The translations under genes and the position numbers were made by a program. A stretch of 64,000 bases of DNA from Glossina fuscipes (taxonomy: Eukaryota; Arthropoda; Insecta; Diptera; Glossinidae): NCBI RefSeq assembly GCF_014805625.2, contig NW_023998565.1, positions 1,777,901 through 1,841,900 on the forward strand, written 5' to 3'. The notes beneath the pieces were generated by a model, which had not been told where the DNA came from, searched no databases, and saw only the letters and a list, made by a program, of their open reading frames with translations. Below are positions 1 to 11,049 of the stretch, in pieces (position 1 is the first letter of the stretch; each line of letters begins with the position of its first letter).

Positions 1-47
<47 letters not shown>
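1..47. repeat. (AAT)n microsatellite
   Basis: An uninterrupted run of AAT triplets opens the window and may extend past its left edge. TAA/AAT runs can mark the 3' tail of I-clade LINEs, but no LINE sequence is visible next to this one. Confidence 0.95.
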
Positions 48-49
<2 letters not shown>

Positions 50-1975
50 GGGTATCTTCTGCATACAATTTAATAAATTCACGAATAGAAAAGGAAATTT
101 GTACATATATCAATTAATTTCTCAGCTGTTGACAAACGCAATTAGCCAGTAAGTAGCTCTTTCGTGCAGTATCATCTCATAATTCATTGCCCCTTACTTT
201 TGTTGATTAAAAAACATGTATATATAATGAATGTCACCGGGTTAAAAGTAGATGATTGAATTTTTCAACTGATTAAATTAAGAAAACACTTACTTTTTCG
301 CGCAAATCGCCCATACAGAATTCTAAAACGTTTTCGATCCTTCTTAGCACAACTATTTAAAATTTATTGCAACAAGCTTTTGAGAATTCTCACTTTGCTA
401 CGCATAATTACTTAGCGAAAATCGGTAAGAAATCCTTCATGCATTTATATAAATTTAGATCTCCATTTTGTTCTATACATGTCATTCACGTGCACTGTGA
501 GCGTGAATTTTAAGTTTTTAATTCCGGAAAGAGAAAGCATATATAGAAAACTCAGGACAAAAAACAATAATTGCAGAAGGCGGAGAACGGGGTGGGTGAC
601 AGATTGATTTGAAATGTTTTCCAAAAATGTGAAGATATATTTCATCGAAGTCAATAAACTCAAGTTTTTAATTCTTAAAATCGATTTATTACGTCTAGCC
701 ACATAACCATATAACTTAAATCCTTCCATATCAAATGTTTCTTTCGGGCAAGTTTGCTTTCACTTGATGTTCGAAGACCTCCTATCGGTCCACCGGATCA
801 TTGCGTCTGTCGTATAAATGATGTTCTTCTCCTCCGTTACAACCTTACATTTGAAGTGATTTAATCGTAAGGGCTTGCGTTCAAGCTGAATGTTTTTCTA
901 GGTTTTTTCTAGGTTTTTCTCATCTGACGTACGTTTTTTAACGTTGGAATAATATTTAAAATGACTAATCAAAGCTTTCTATCGTATATTATAAATGATT
1001 ATTTAAGAAGTCAAGAAATTTACAGACCAGTGTTAGCTTCTGGTGAAAAGTTCCCTACCTTTATTTAGTGTAAAACAGTTCCTAAACATAGCAAACGTTT
1101 CGATTATCGAGATACAGTTGTAATGAAAGTTATCGATTAAATGTTTTACTACAAAATTTAATTTTAGTATAAGAAAAACGTTAAAGGTTGTATTACGTTT
1201 AATTAAAAAAAGTTAAAGGAAAATAAACAAAATCATTTCCATATTAATTGCCAAGAATTAGATCATTTAAGACGTTACAACGGCGTACATTGCTATGCAT
1301 TGCTAACTTCATTGCTATGCTTCAACTCCCCCAAATCTTTAGAACTTTGCATTCATCAAAATAACTAGTAATGGGACTGGAATTTAAAAATGGGCCTTCT
1401 TTGCCTTAATTATATGAAAATAAAAAAATCATTATATTATTAATAATATCTGCTCACATCTATAATCGATCTCTCTAAATTGCTAATAATTTGAAGTAAA
1501 AAGGAAAATTTGTATTATCCAAACCTGAAATGAATATGAATAACTTAGTTTTGGAAGAAATATTAATGTCAAATGACTGATATGTTAATAAGCGTCACTA
1601 CACTCTGCCCTATTTAGATGTAATTTAAAATTTGAAACACCCTGCCAAACGGACGTGATCACGCAGCGTTATTCATAATGTCTTCATGGAAGAGATGAGA
1701 AAATTTTGGAAATGGAATATTTTTCAGCACTGTGGTCTTTAGAGTAATAATGAAACTTTTATGATCATAGCTCATAGTTAGATAGCTTCCCTTCCAGGAA
1801 GGTCGACAGACATATAAAGTTTATTATTTATAACCGATTTCTTGATTTCGCTTTCTAAGTAAATAAAAGTAAAGTAAAAAAGGAAAGAGAATCATTTGCA
1901 AGACAATTATTAAATGATTTCTAGGCGAATAATTGAATTCCATTAATTAATGCTATTTGTTAGTGATATATTTAT
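48..1975. other. Gene-free stretch, 48-1975
   Basis: No convincing gene. Open frames are short and rich in Ile, Lys, Phe and Asn, as expected from AT-rich noncoding DNA. One minus-strand segment (about 350 down to 294) has two open frames running into an AAA|GTAAGT donor and is discussed as a weak exon candidate in the findings. A slightly more GC-rich patch at about 745-850 has no recognised coding content. Confidence 0.5.
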
Positions 1976-2175
1976 GTATAAATGTATATGTATATATTTA
2001 TAAATATATATAAATATATATAAATATATATAAATATATAAATATATATATTAAATATATAAATATATATATTAAATATATAATATACTAAATATATATA
2101 AATATATATAAATAAATATAAATATTATATATTTAATATATTATATTATATATATACATATATATATATATATGT
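1976..2175. repeat. AT-rich minisatellite
   Basis: About 200 bases of almost pure A/T built from variants of ATATATAAATAT, ending in a (TA)n run near 2150-2172. It is a low-complexity tandem array with no coding potential. Confidence 0.9.
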
Positions 2176-2741
2176 AGTATTATTTACATCTTTTTTTATG
2201 TAAGCGGGTACGTATATACGTACGCCTGTATGTATTTACCTTTGTACGATTATGTAGGCGTGCTTGAATGTATATATGTACATATGTTAAATGTAATCAT
2301 AAGTAATAGTTCATGAAAATTGCAAATAATTTTGTAAAAAGTACTCGCATTCATCAACTTTGATGAGTATTGATTAACACGTTGTAAATGCAAGATTATG
2401 AATAAACTAATAAATCTAAAGGAATTAAAAATAAATAAAGATTGAAAATAATTAATTGAATTGGCTTCTAATTCTACGGGATTAGTAGTCTCGAAGCATT
2501 TGCTTATAACCCTTAGTTCTTAAGATCATAAAGTCAGGTGTAGATCTAATCAAAATTTCAAAATGAAAAGCGCATTCTTTTATAACTTTGATTTTATTGA
2601 AATATCTGCCTAGGGCATACGAAATCAATCTTAAATTATGATAAAAGTTGGTTAATAGACAAGACTACACTACACATTACGCAAAGCATTTTGAAGCCAT
2701 TTCGCTACTTTGCTGCTTTTTGCTGGAAAGATTAGCCATAG
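2176..2741. other. Gene-free stretch upstream of the membrane-protein gene
   Basis: AT-rich DNA with no recognisable coding sequence. It should contain the promoter of the gene starting downstream, but I see no clear TATA box or initiator that I would commit to. Confidence 0.5.
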
Positions 2742-2945
2742 AAGAGTAGTGTGGGCAGAATTGTTTTTATTATTGACTTGAACTTTTCAATATTTATATT
2801 ACAGACATTTCAAACAGTTATACTAAAAAAATTACGTCAAACTTTCTATATTTCTCTATCATATAGAAAACTTTTAAAAAATCTTACAGAATACGAGTCG
2901 GAGAAGTTGGTTAAATTTAGAAGTCTTGTCATATTTTCCAAAAAG
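2742..2945 (+). other. Candidate 5' untranslated exon (start unknown)
   Basis: The segment ends in AAAAAG followed by a GTAATT donor at 2946. Seventy bases later TTCTAATGCAG ends at 3015, with a branch-like TTCTAAT just before the acceptor. A 70-base intron is the usual size in flies. The frame across the junction is open back to a TAG at 2739 but contains no ATG, so I read this as 5' UTR, with translation starting at 3022. The 5' end of the exon is not defined. Confidence 0.45.
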
Positions 2946-3021
2946 GTAATTTTGAGAGCTGTTGAATTTTGATTTCATTATTCGTAAATAACTTCTAATT
3001 ACATTTCTAATGCAGCTACGA

Positions 3022-3651
3022 ATGGGCAAGTATGCATTATTTATTACGTTATGGGTGCTATATTTCGTGTCAATATTATTGATGTTGGGAGACTTACTAC
3101 TAACGGAGCTCAACATATATGTTTTAGGATTTTACGCACTAACGAATGCCACCTTACTTTATCGACTATTTGGTGTTTGCTGGTGTACTGTAATTTTTCA
3201 TGGTTTGATACCGTTGGCGGTCCTTATCTTTATGATTGTTGTCCATTGGTTTGATGATCTGAAGGCTTTTCTGGTTTCAAGTATTGTGATACCGTTGGCT
3301 ATACAAATAGTCCTCGCCATACCATTAGTGTTATTACGTTGCCGTCGTGATTGCAACTTGCAAGCCTTACTAACTGGAATTCATGCTCATCTCGGCTTAA
3401 TGGTTATAATAATCTATTTTTGGACTGCATGCTTTCTTCTGAGGCGCAATATGGCGGCTGCCTTATTATGCATGCTCTATATGCTCGTCTATCTAGCAAT
3501 AATACTTACACCTCACCTGTACGGAGTTACACGACAACTGTTCGAAAAATATATACCAAAGTTCAAACGGAAGGTAAAATCAAAGAACGATAAGAAAAAG
3601 AAAAAAAAAACGAAACTAAATCCCGAACAAGCGGCTCCCTCCCGTAATTAG
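3022..3651 (+). CDS. Multi-pass membrane protein with Lys-rich tail, family not recognised
   Basis: This is the longest open frame in the window and the most convincing gene: 209 residues from ATG 3022 to TAG 3649-3651. Hydrophobic segments lie at roughly residues 4-23, 30-50, 53-74, 82-104, 117-138 and 142-164, suggesting about six membrane spans. Charged turns are short (for example RCRRD near 106-110, LLRRN near 140). From about residue 169 a strongly basic tail carries a run of six Lys and ends EQAAPSRN, so the C-terminus is probably cytosolic. I chose ATG 3022 because a good 3' splice site (TGCAG) ends at 3015; an unspliced reading could start at ATG 3010 and add Met-Gln-Leu-Arg. An AATAAA lies 75 bases after the stop. 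No enzyme motif is visible and I do not recognise the family; it could be a fly-specific integral membrane protein. Shorter frames overlapping it on both strands are shadows. Confidence 0.8.
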   Translation: MGKYALFITLWVLYFVSILLMLGDLLLTELNIYVLGFYALTNATLLYRLFGVCWCTVIFHGLIPLAVLIFMIVVHWFDDLKAFLVSSIVIPLAIQIVLAIPLVLLRCRRDCNLQALLTGIHAHLGLMVIIIYFWTACFLLRRNMAAALLCMLYMLVYLAIILTPHLYGVTRQLFEKYIPKFKRKVKSKNDKKKKKKTKLNPEQAAPSRN

Positions 3652-3725
3652 CAACTCGTGACAAATAGACATTTATCTTATAATCTTTACGTCTACACAT
3701 CTTCGAACATTGAAGTTGTTTATTT

Positions 3726-3731
3726 AATAAA
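3726..3731 (+). terminator. AATAAA polyadenylation signal
   Basis: A canonical AATAAA hexamer lies 75 bases after the stop codon of the membrane-protein gene and is followed by TG- and TTTC-containing sequence. Position and orientation fit a short 3' UTR for that gene. Confidence 0.6.
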
Positions 3732-4960
3732 AGATGTTTTCATAATACAAATGATTCGGTAGTTTTCCACTTCTTCTCCACTTTACTGCAATTCATTGCA
3801 TCCAATCGATAGAAGAAAGGCATGTACAGATGGAAAGGAACACCAATGTTTTCTTCTTCAATAGGGGATCCCTAAATAGATGGATATAATCGAGTCAATG
3901 GAGTTCACATTATTATGTTAAGGTAGTTTAAAATAAGATATAAGTTCGATTTTATTAATTTTTGCCATGATGTCGCGATCTATAGTTACTTTTAAAACGC
4001 TAAGAGGGGGCATAAAGGGAAAATATGTGTTTCTTACATATGTTTTCTCTTTACGAGTAAATGTATTTTTGCTCAATTATTTTTACCAGAAATTCGACTA
4101 TGAATTGACTTCAAAAATTAACGTAATTTTTATGCTCATGTTGGTAAGATGGTGTTGTAATACCGTAACTTAAATCCGTCTTTTGTGAATTTCACGTTAT
4201 TATTTATTTTCTTCTGAAATAAAGTTCGTGCCACCGATTTATGATTTTTAACGTAATCTAGGTTTTATTTGCAATTCTTAGGAAGTCTATTTACAACTTA
4301 CTCAACCCTCTTGACTCAATCAATCTTGCCTTGTGGAGAAATGCCGCTACATGCCCTTTTACAAGCAATTTACCATTAACTAAATTCCTCGCGACTTTTC
4401 TTTCCTTGTGTTCGTCTCTAATTCCGCTAAATTACTGCCAATTGTGAATTTTTCCGCGAGCCGCCAGGTGCACAAGACAGATAAAGCGTCATAATTGTGT
4501 CTTTGGTTTTTCCTCTCTTTGCAATTTTGTTTCTTGAAAAATCGACTAGTTTTTATGAAAGCTTATATCATAAAATATTGGATTTTCGTCACGATGCGAT
4601 CGACCGTTGCTGTATAACACCGCGATGTACGCACTCCCACAATAACCTATACATATTGTTGGACAACGGCAGACTTTCAATAACACTGCCTAGTCAACCA
4701 TTTGAATTTTCATATGTATGACTCCCGATTAGTCCGTCTACTTGCCGATTTGTTGCTGCAGCCCTCACGATCACATAAATTTGATGTTCAAGCTTAGATT
4801 TGAAAATTGATCTTGTTCGCCTGCAACCATGCCTACGAATTGTCAGAGGTATAGCACAAGAACTTGTTACAAATATCTCGCGCGAGCATTTGAGAACCAT
4901 TTGGTATAACCTACATTCCGACGGGGACAGGTATTGAGCGGGCAGCTTAAATCAATTCAG
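3732..4960. other. Gene-free stretch, 3732-4960
   Basis: No supported gene. The patch at about 4590-4920 is less AT-rich and has an open 68-codon minus-strand frame starting at ATG 4900, but nothing in it matches a family I know. It lies directly before a dispersed-repeat copy and may be part of a decayed transposon. Confidence 0.45.
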
Positions 4961-5085
4961 GAAAGTGTTCTGAATCGAATGCAGAAACAAACTCAAAATT
5001 GATCGGTATAATAAAAGGTGGGTGTGTCTTAAGTCTTCCTTGGTGTTACAAACATCCGCAGAAAATTTAATACACCCTGCACTAC
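4961..5085 (+). repeat. Dispersed repeat family C, copy 1
   Basis: This copy shares a core with copies near 11855, 17610, 50250 (plus) and 19388 (minus). The core is an ATAAAAGGTGGGT-like block, then TCTTAAG, then GTGTTACAAAC, then a TTAATAYACCCTGCAC-like end. Copies are diverged and truncated. The family is not recognised; the ending resembles the 3' part of a nonautonomous element. Confidence 0.6.
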
Positions 5086-5990
5086 AGGTTGTGTGCGGTA
5101 TAATAACACAAATGACTTGATTTCAAAAGAAAAACAAGAACAAGAGCACAACGCTTTTTTTTATGCACATCGCTATATATATATATGGGTTTCTTTTTAA
5201 ACATTTCCGAATATTGAAATAATAAATATTTCGTTGAATTTCTTCGAACATATCGATGCCTCCTATCATATTTCAATTTATTTAACTTTTGAACATTTCT
5301 GTCCATCAATCCGCTTTGGTGGTCGCACAAATAAATAAATAGTTTCTTACAATGTTTCAATCGTTAAATAATGCGACCTGATTACTTAATGAGGGATTGA
5401 AAATGTTTTCTTTTTTTCTTAAGACTTGTGTAATTTCTGTTCTTTTTCCCGAATATCTTCACTATTAACATTATTTACAAACAAATCTCTCAAAAGCCAA
5501 GCGTAATTCAGTGTACACTAGACATGTGCTAATGAATCCTACAGAAACGTGTTGCAATTTGTTATATTTGTTTCTTCTAAACATCATTAAGGAAGGATCT
5601 CTTTCGCGTCTTAATTTTAATTTCATTCTTTTTAGCCAGCAAGTGGTTTTTTCTGAGTGATGCTATCAGGATGAAAGGCCCAAAGATAAAACTCTGCTTA
5701 TATACTACATTACAATAATTCTGTGTTTAATAACACTTTTTAAGTTTTGACGAAAACCTAAATTCTTATTGGAAATTGGAAATTCTTATGGAAATATGAC
5801 ATAGATTTTAAAACTGTTTATTTATCTTTGGAGTTAGGCGGAATTGGGAGTTCGTCTTAATCACATATAGATATATATATATATATATATGAGTAAAGGA
5901 GTGGTATCGGCAGCGTCAATCACACTCATTGTGCATATATACAATTTATTGACGGCCTTATTATTTTTGTACCCATCTATACGACGCCTG
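5086..5990. other. Gene-free stretch, 5086-5990
   Basis: AT-rich DNA with a short (AT)n run at about 5868-5890. I see no gene or conserved motif. The 92-codon minus-strand frame here has noncoding-like composition. Confidence 0.5.
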
Positions 5991-6400
5991 ATATAGGTTA
6001 ACATACCTGTTTGTGCGAACATATGTGACCCCCGAAAAAATTAAAGGTAAACCTTAAGTTTGTCTGTGCATCCGTCTGTCTGTCGGTCTGATGCCTGTTT
6101 ATGTGAACTAAACCCAAGATACAAGTTGCAATTTTTGAGATATTTTGATGAAATGAACACAAGCTACTAGTTGCAATTTTTGAGATATTTTGATGATATG
6201 TGGTACACTGACATGATTTGATCGAAGGACGAACGCAATTAAAAACGGTTTGGATTAGTCCACCTTTCCGACCACTCGCGATATAACGACCTATTTTGAA
6301 AAGTCGTGATATGAAAATAAGTGCAATTTTCAAAATTTCTCGACAAAACTCGCTTGTAATAGTATTTTGACATTCTAAATTGGTATGAAAAATTTGGTTC
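5991..6400 (+). repeat. Dispersed repeat family A, copy 1, with internal duplication
   Basis: This is the fullest forward copy of a family recognised by GTACACTGACATG, then GACGAACGC, then GGTTTGGAT, then CGACCACTC blocks, followed by a CAATTTTCAAAATTTCTCGA block. Upstream is a pyrimidine-rich GTCTGTCTGTCGGTC segment. A block containing AGTTGCAATTTTTGAGATAT is present twice (about 6123 and 6170), a local duplication of roughly 50 bases. Other copies lie near 7262, 19575 and 54845 (plus), and 10725-11005 and 24660-24790 (minus). Confidence 0.7.
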
Positions 6401-7261
6401 AGCTGGCCATTGTTTACAATAGTAAATTGAAAAAAAAATGAACATTACCAAATTTGGATCGTATGGGTGTAGTTTTGGAATATTACCGTTTATAAAGACT
6501 ATTTATTTATTTATTTTATTTTACCCAATATTTATACATGAAATTCAACTAAAGAAAATTACAGTCGGATTCAGTTCATCTTAATAGAAAATCTTATACT
6601 AATACTTTTAAAACTAGTGCACAATAAAAAGGAAGAAAAAAGAAGAATAATAATAATAAAGTAAGTTTAAAAATAACTTAAAAAGTTATAGTATGAGGGA
6701 ATATAAGCTCTTATAGGCCAAAAAGGCTTAACTGTCAATGTTTTATGACGAAAATTAGTTCATGATGGAAATTTGACATAAAAAATAAGTGGACTGATTT
6801 TGAACCACAATGGTCTACATCTTGGATCCCATTCCGTATACGATTTCTCATGAAGAAGAAGATTTAATTTTTAATACTCTATGGTAAAAACAAAAATCAA
6901 CGGAAGGAAATTAGGATCACATATGTATATTTTTTAGATCCTATAATGAAAAGAAGCCCCTTATATGAAGAGGAGGTGTATATTCTAGTTTCTAATGACA
7001 GAAACTGCAAAATCATAAAAATTTTCGGAAATAAATTAAATTTTCTAAATTTAGGCCACACCAGTTTCGGTAATCTTCTAATATGCGGGCTTTTATGAAA
7101 AGTATATTTATATATGAAAACAATGTGTGATATGTTACCAAAGGAGTTTTTATTACCAAAACGAGTAAATAACTTCATTAGGCGAAGTGGTGTAGGATAT
7201 CTAATGGTCGACCCTGCCAGATTACAGTATTCTTAGTTGTTTTTTTAGATTAATTTTAAGT
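6401..7261. other. Gene-free stretch, 6401-7261
   Basis: AT-rich DNA between two copies of repeat family A. The open frames are short, and I see no gene, splice pair or structured RNA here. Confidence 0.5.
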
Positions 7262-7360
7262 AATTTGGTGCACTGACGTGTTTTGGCTCGCGGGCGAACG
7301 CTACGAAAAATGGTTCGGATCGGATAAGTTTTACGACCACTCCCGATACACTCGACTTGC
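7262..7360 (+). repeat. Dispersed repeat family A, copy 2
   Basis: A short copy carrying GGTGCACTGACGTGTTTTGG, then GGGCGAACGCTACG, then ATGGTTCGGATCGG, then CGACCACTCCCGATA. It is close to the shared order seen in copy 1 and in the reverse copy at 10.7-11.0 kb. Confidence 0.7.
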
Positions 7361-8970
7361 AACAAAAAGTCTGTTTATTGGGTATTGGGTAGTCGAGAAG
7401 CTAATGAGCAGCTAGATTTTTGCATCCTCCTTCGGAATGGTTCTAATGTATTGATGTGGATAATGAAAAGCTTACCATTTAGATATTTCTTGTCGGCATC
7501 TATAAACTACTCGTTTCATCCAAGCTGGTTACTACATACATACAATTTGGCGTCGTTAAGAGACATTTCTTTTATTACAATTAATTCGAATGTAGTGGTG
7601 CAAGATAGAGCGTTAAAGGAATTGTTGAAAATTCTATAAGGATTTGATTTTCAACAACACACATAGAAATTTTCTGCTTTTTTATCGTTGCATGTTGCGT
7701 TCGTAATTCCATAAATGATATTCATTGATAAATATATCTTTATACATAAAGGTTTGATTCAAAGCGTCCATCATTTCTCTCTCTAGCCATTCGTTGTTGA
7801 ATTTTAACCTACTGTTTTTCATGATTCTTGCTTGTCGTTTCTTCAAATAAATGAATTTCTACGAAAGAATTTAAAACAAGCAAGTGTCAAAATATGCTTA
7901 GAGTGAGCCTTGAAAATCATGTTTCTTATGTAACATATGAAAATAAAAGCTCATGGAATTTCTTCAATAAACTTCAAACATATTTTTCCTATATTTTGAA
8001 TAAATTGTATTAAACCAAACATTTGCATTTTCAACGACAGCTGTTTGCAATTTTTCTGGAAATCCCGTTCTGCAATTATCGTAGAACTTCTGCGACTTCC
8101 GGGCAAAAGATTGACCCAAGTCGCTTTTAAAATCCTCTTTCTAAATCAGCCTTACAGCATGTAAAGAAGTTTGTCAAAGAGTAAAACGAACGAAAGTCCA
8201 ACGGGGTGCAGTCCGGGATATAGAATGAGGAAATGGAGTGGAAACTTCCCTACTTAGCACTACCAATATTTGTTCAAATATTAAAGATCTGTGTAGTTCG
8301 GCTCTATTGTGATTGCAGAGGGTGCATCCTTCCACCACTCTCTACCACTGTTTATGAACCTTTGTCCAAGTTAACCTGCGATCTTTTTCTTACCTTTTTT
8401 TTCGTACTTTTGCCATTTTTCTCTGCCCGTTTTCAATCGCCTGAAAGAGAACTCGATTTTAGTGCGTTTCAGTAGCGATTCACAAATGAAATCTTTAAAA
8501 TTTTTTACTGTCAAATGCCGAGGCTCTTTTTGTATAGATCTTTATGCAAATGGTTCAAAATTATTTTTTGATCAATACTTCCGCAGCGATGTCATATCCC
8601 GTCTGTAAAGAACCATTGGCCTCTTACTGGTTATGATAAAGCATGTTCGTTGTAAATACGATAAGCTTTTTATCAACCTGCTAAGCATTGTTGGCTTGAT
8701 CAAAGATATAGCGGATTTTTTTAGAATCTTAGCTTGCTTTTAAAAAACTTTTGTTTTCGGAAGAATTTGTCATTTTTTTACATATTTAAGCTTTTTCGCG
8801 CAATGTGCTACGCTTTGATAGTTGTGTCATTTTAAAGCCATTGATAGAGATAAATGCATAAATGCGTACATTTGCTTGCTCTAATCTTATATAATAAAGT
8901 ACAAAGCATGTAGTAAGTGCGACAGTAAAAGCAAACATAAAGTTGCGTGCCAATAAGCAGCATTTATAGA
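7361..8970. other. Stretch with only weak exon-like segments, 7361-8970
   Basis: No gene can be asserted. Two minus-strand segments look exon-like. At 8444-8398 an open 47-base segment is preceded by TTCTCTTTCAG and followed by GTAAGA. At about 8155-7965 a roughly 57-codon frame follows a GATTTAG acceptor. Their phases do not join cleanly without a stop in the better-looking frame, so they are treated as candidates only. The plus-strand frames at 7385-7639 and 8233-8475 have no recognisable product. Confidence 0.35.
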
Positions 8971-8973
8971 TAT

Positions 8974-9118
8974 GCTGTATACATATATATGTATATATAT
9001 ATATATACAGATCCAGATATTAATATAACGTATAGCAGAAAGTGTAGAATTTCTACGTAAATATTAATACTAACAGTGCAAAAAAAAGTAGAAGAAATAT
9101 ATATATATATATATATAT
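8974..9118. repeat. (TA)n microsatellites, paired
   Basis: Two TA-rich runs (about 8978-9007 and 9096-9118) flank 90 bases of ordinary sequence. They are low-complexity repeats and produce a spurious Tyr/Ile-rich frame on the minus strand. Confidence 0.85.
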
Positions 9119-10552
9119 GCAATACATACATTCCTATGTAAGGTTTACTGTTTCGTTCCTTTCCATACAACGCGATTAACTCGTCTTATGTGGTTTTTTG
9201 ATAACGAGTGGTGAAGTTTCACTCGCTTTGGTATAAAATTTGAAAAAATTTTAGAGAGCACTACCAAACACTCAAATTCAACTACTTATGGATATTCACG
9301 AGCAATAAATGAAAAATCTAAAACGTTCGATGTACTCTGAGATTATTTCAAATTGTGATTGTTTGCAGACGTGTGGTCAGTCAATTGTCACCCGACCTTT
9401 GCAAGAATGTGATGGAACTCCTATTACATCAAAATCTGATAACCGTTTACCAGATTATTATAAACGGAATATAAACGCTACTTTATTCCATTTGCTTGGT
9501 AGTGAGCAAACATCTTCTTCTTTTGTTATTTATTTACATTTCTTGATAAATCATCTCGGCTAGAGTTTCGTATAGAAAAGAAGAACAGGCCATGGAAAAA
9601 GAATAAGCGATGGATTGCATTCCAGTCTTCTGGCAAATATAAAATATAGAACAATCTTCATTTTTCAAACTTCACAAACTATTTTTTTATTTAATAGTAA
9701 ACAGTTTCATAAATTCAAAAAACAACATCCGTTCATCTTTTACACATCACCATGACGTAATGATAGACTGCTCATCATAGGCTTTTTAAAATATGCATAA
9801 AGTAACAATATAATTACAGAAGGCCAGGCAAGCAAAATAAAGTGCAAAAATATCAAAATTTTGAATAAAATTACTACTCCATGCTGGCTTAAAAAATTGC
9901 GCAATTTTGATGTAAAATTTGGACGAGCAATTCTAGCATTCCATTGGAACAGCAATATTAGTTACAGTTAACGAGACGGTAACGAATGTTATTTCCATTG
10001 GATGAGATATATTTTTCGAGACCTTAAGAAGGGTTCAAAAGCGCAAGGCCGATGTTTAACTTCAAAATTGCCATTGAAAGACCGCTCAGACTTTTTCTCT
10101 TCGCTTTAAAGTAGTTTCTTGCAATTTTATTGCTATTAAACGCGTCATTTACACACGCCCTGATCTTCAGTCTTCGTTTTGTCATTCTAACTCTCGTACG
10201 TTAGTTTAAAATGGTCTGGCTATCGACGGTATCACGACGGATACGAAAGAAGTTTCTTTCAAAATGTCGTACTATGGATCATGTAAAAGTTGATAGTCCG
10301 TAAGACAATTAGGAAAAAACAAGTGAAAACATTATAGTCGCGCTACGCTCATTATTGAATACCTTTCACCACGTTATCTAAGACAATTGTTATTTTTGCC
10401 ACTGAACATATATATTATACCCTGTTTTTAAATGACTTTACCATAACAATGGAACTACATTACTTAGGCCTCAAAAAATTAGGAATTTTGAAAATAAAAG
10501 CTTACTTCTCGCAGGAATGGTTCCACCCGAGAAGGTGAAAAATTGAGGTACG
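9119..10552. other. Gene-free stretch, 9119-10552
   Basis: No supported gene. A plus-strand frame at 9309-9563 (ATG start) contains CDCLQTC, faintly like the Cys motif of DEG/ENaC channels, but the rest does not support it. The remaining sequence is AT-rich without visible structure. Confidence 0.45.
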
Positions 10553-10620
10553 TGTTCAAAATTTACCCCAGTTAACTTTTACATCAAATCACTATTATGG
10601 TCAATTTTCGTCACAATACA
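10553..10620 (+). repeat. Dispersed repeat family D, copy 1
   Basis: The block carries a CAAAATTTACCCCAGTTAAC-like start, TCAAATCACTATTATGG and ATTTTCGTCAC. It recurs in diverged form at 17351-17414 and 56471-56537, all on the plus strand. The family is not recognised. Confidence 0.55.
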
Positions 10621-10724
10621 CTTAAAAAACTTAAACTTTTCTGTTCTAAAAATCCTTACATAAGATAAAAAACAAAAATAGGCCGATAATGGTTTGTAGT
10701 GTTCATTATACTCTACGCCAATTG

Positions 10725-11005
10725 TGGTACAAGGTATATTAAGTAGTGCGGACGTCTGCATCATCTCAAAGGGCTACTGTTACCCAGCCACTTTTGTCGA
10801 GAAATTTTCAAAATTGCAATTTTTCCATATAACGAGTTTTCAAATTAGCGTTATATGGGGGATCGGAAAAGTGGACCGTCCCAAACCATTTTTACTAACG
10901 TTCGTCTTTGAGTCAAAATATGTCAGTGTACCAAATTTCATTAGCATGTCTTAAACGTTTGCGAACTTCAGTTTGAGTCAAAAAATTTATGTGGACAGAC
11001 ATCAG
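10725..11005 (-). repeat. Dispersed repeat family A, reverse copy
   Basis: Reverse complement of the family A order seen at 5991-6400. It reads TTTTGTCGAGAAATTTTCAA, then CAAATTAGCGTTATATGGG, then the complement of the GTACACTGACATATTTTG block, then GGACAGACATC at the far end. The left edge also contains TATATTAAGTAGTGCGGAC, resembling the end of family C, so A and C may be parts of one longer element. Confidence 0.7.
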
Positions 11006-11049
11006 GCGGAGTATGAAGAGAGACGAAGCAAACTTAAAAACATTATTAT

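Noticed and set aside
2751..2972. 73-codon plus-strand frame before the membrane-protein gene
   Set aside because: It starts at GTG and contains no ATG. Its end overlaps the predicted intron, so it is better read as 5' UTR.
9309..9563. ATG frame with CDCLQTC, faintly like the Cys motif of DEG/ENaC channels
   Set aside because: Only one short motif fits. The preceding Cys-rich region and following transmembrane segment are not recognisable.
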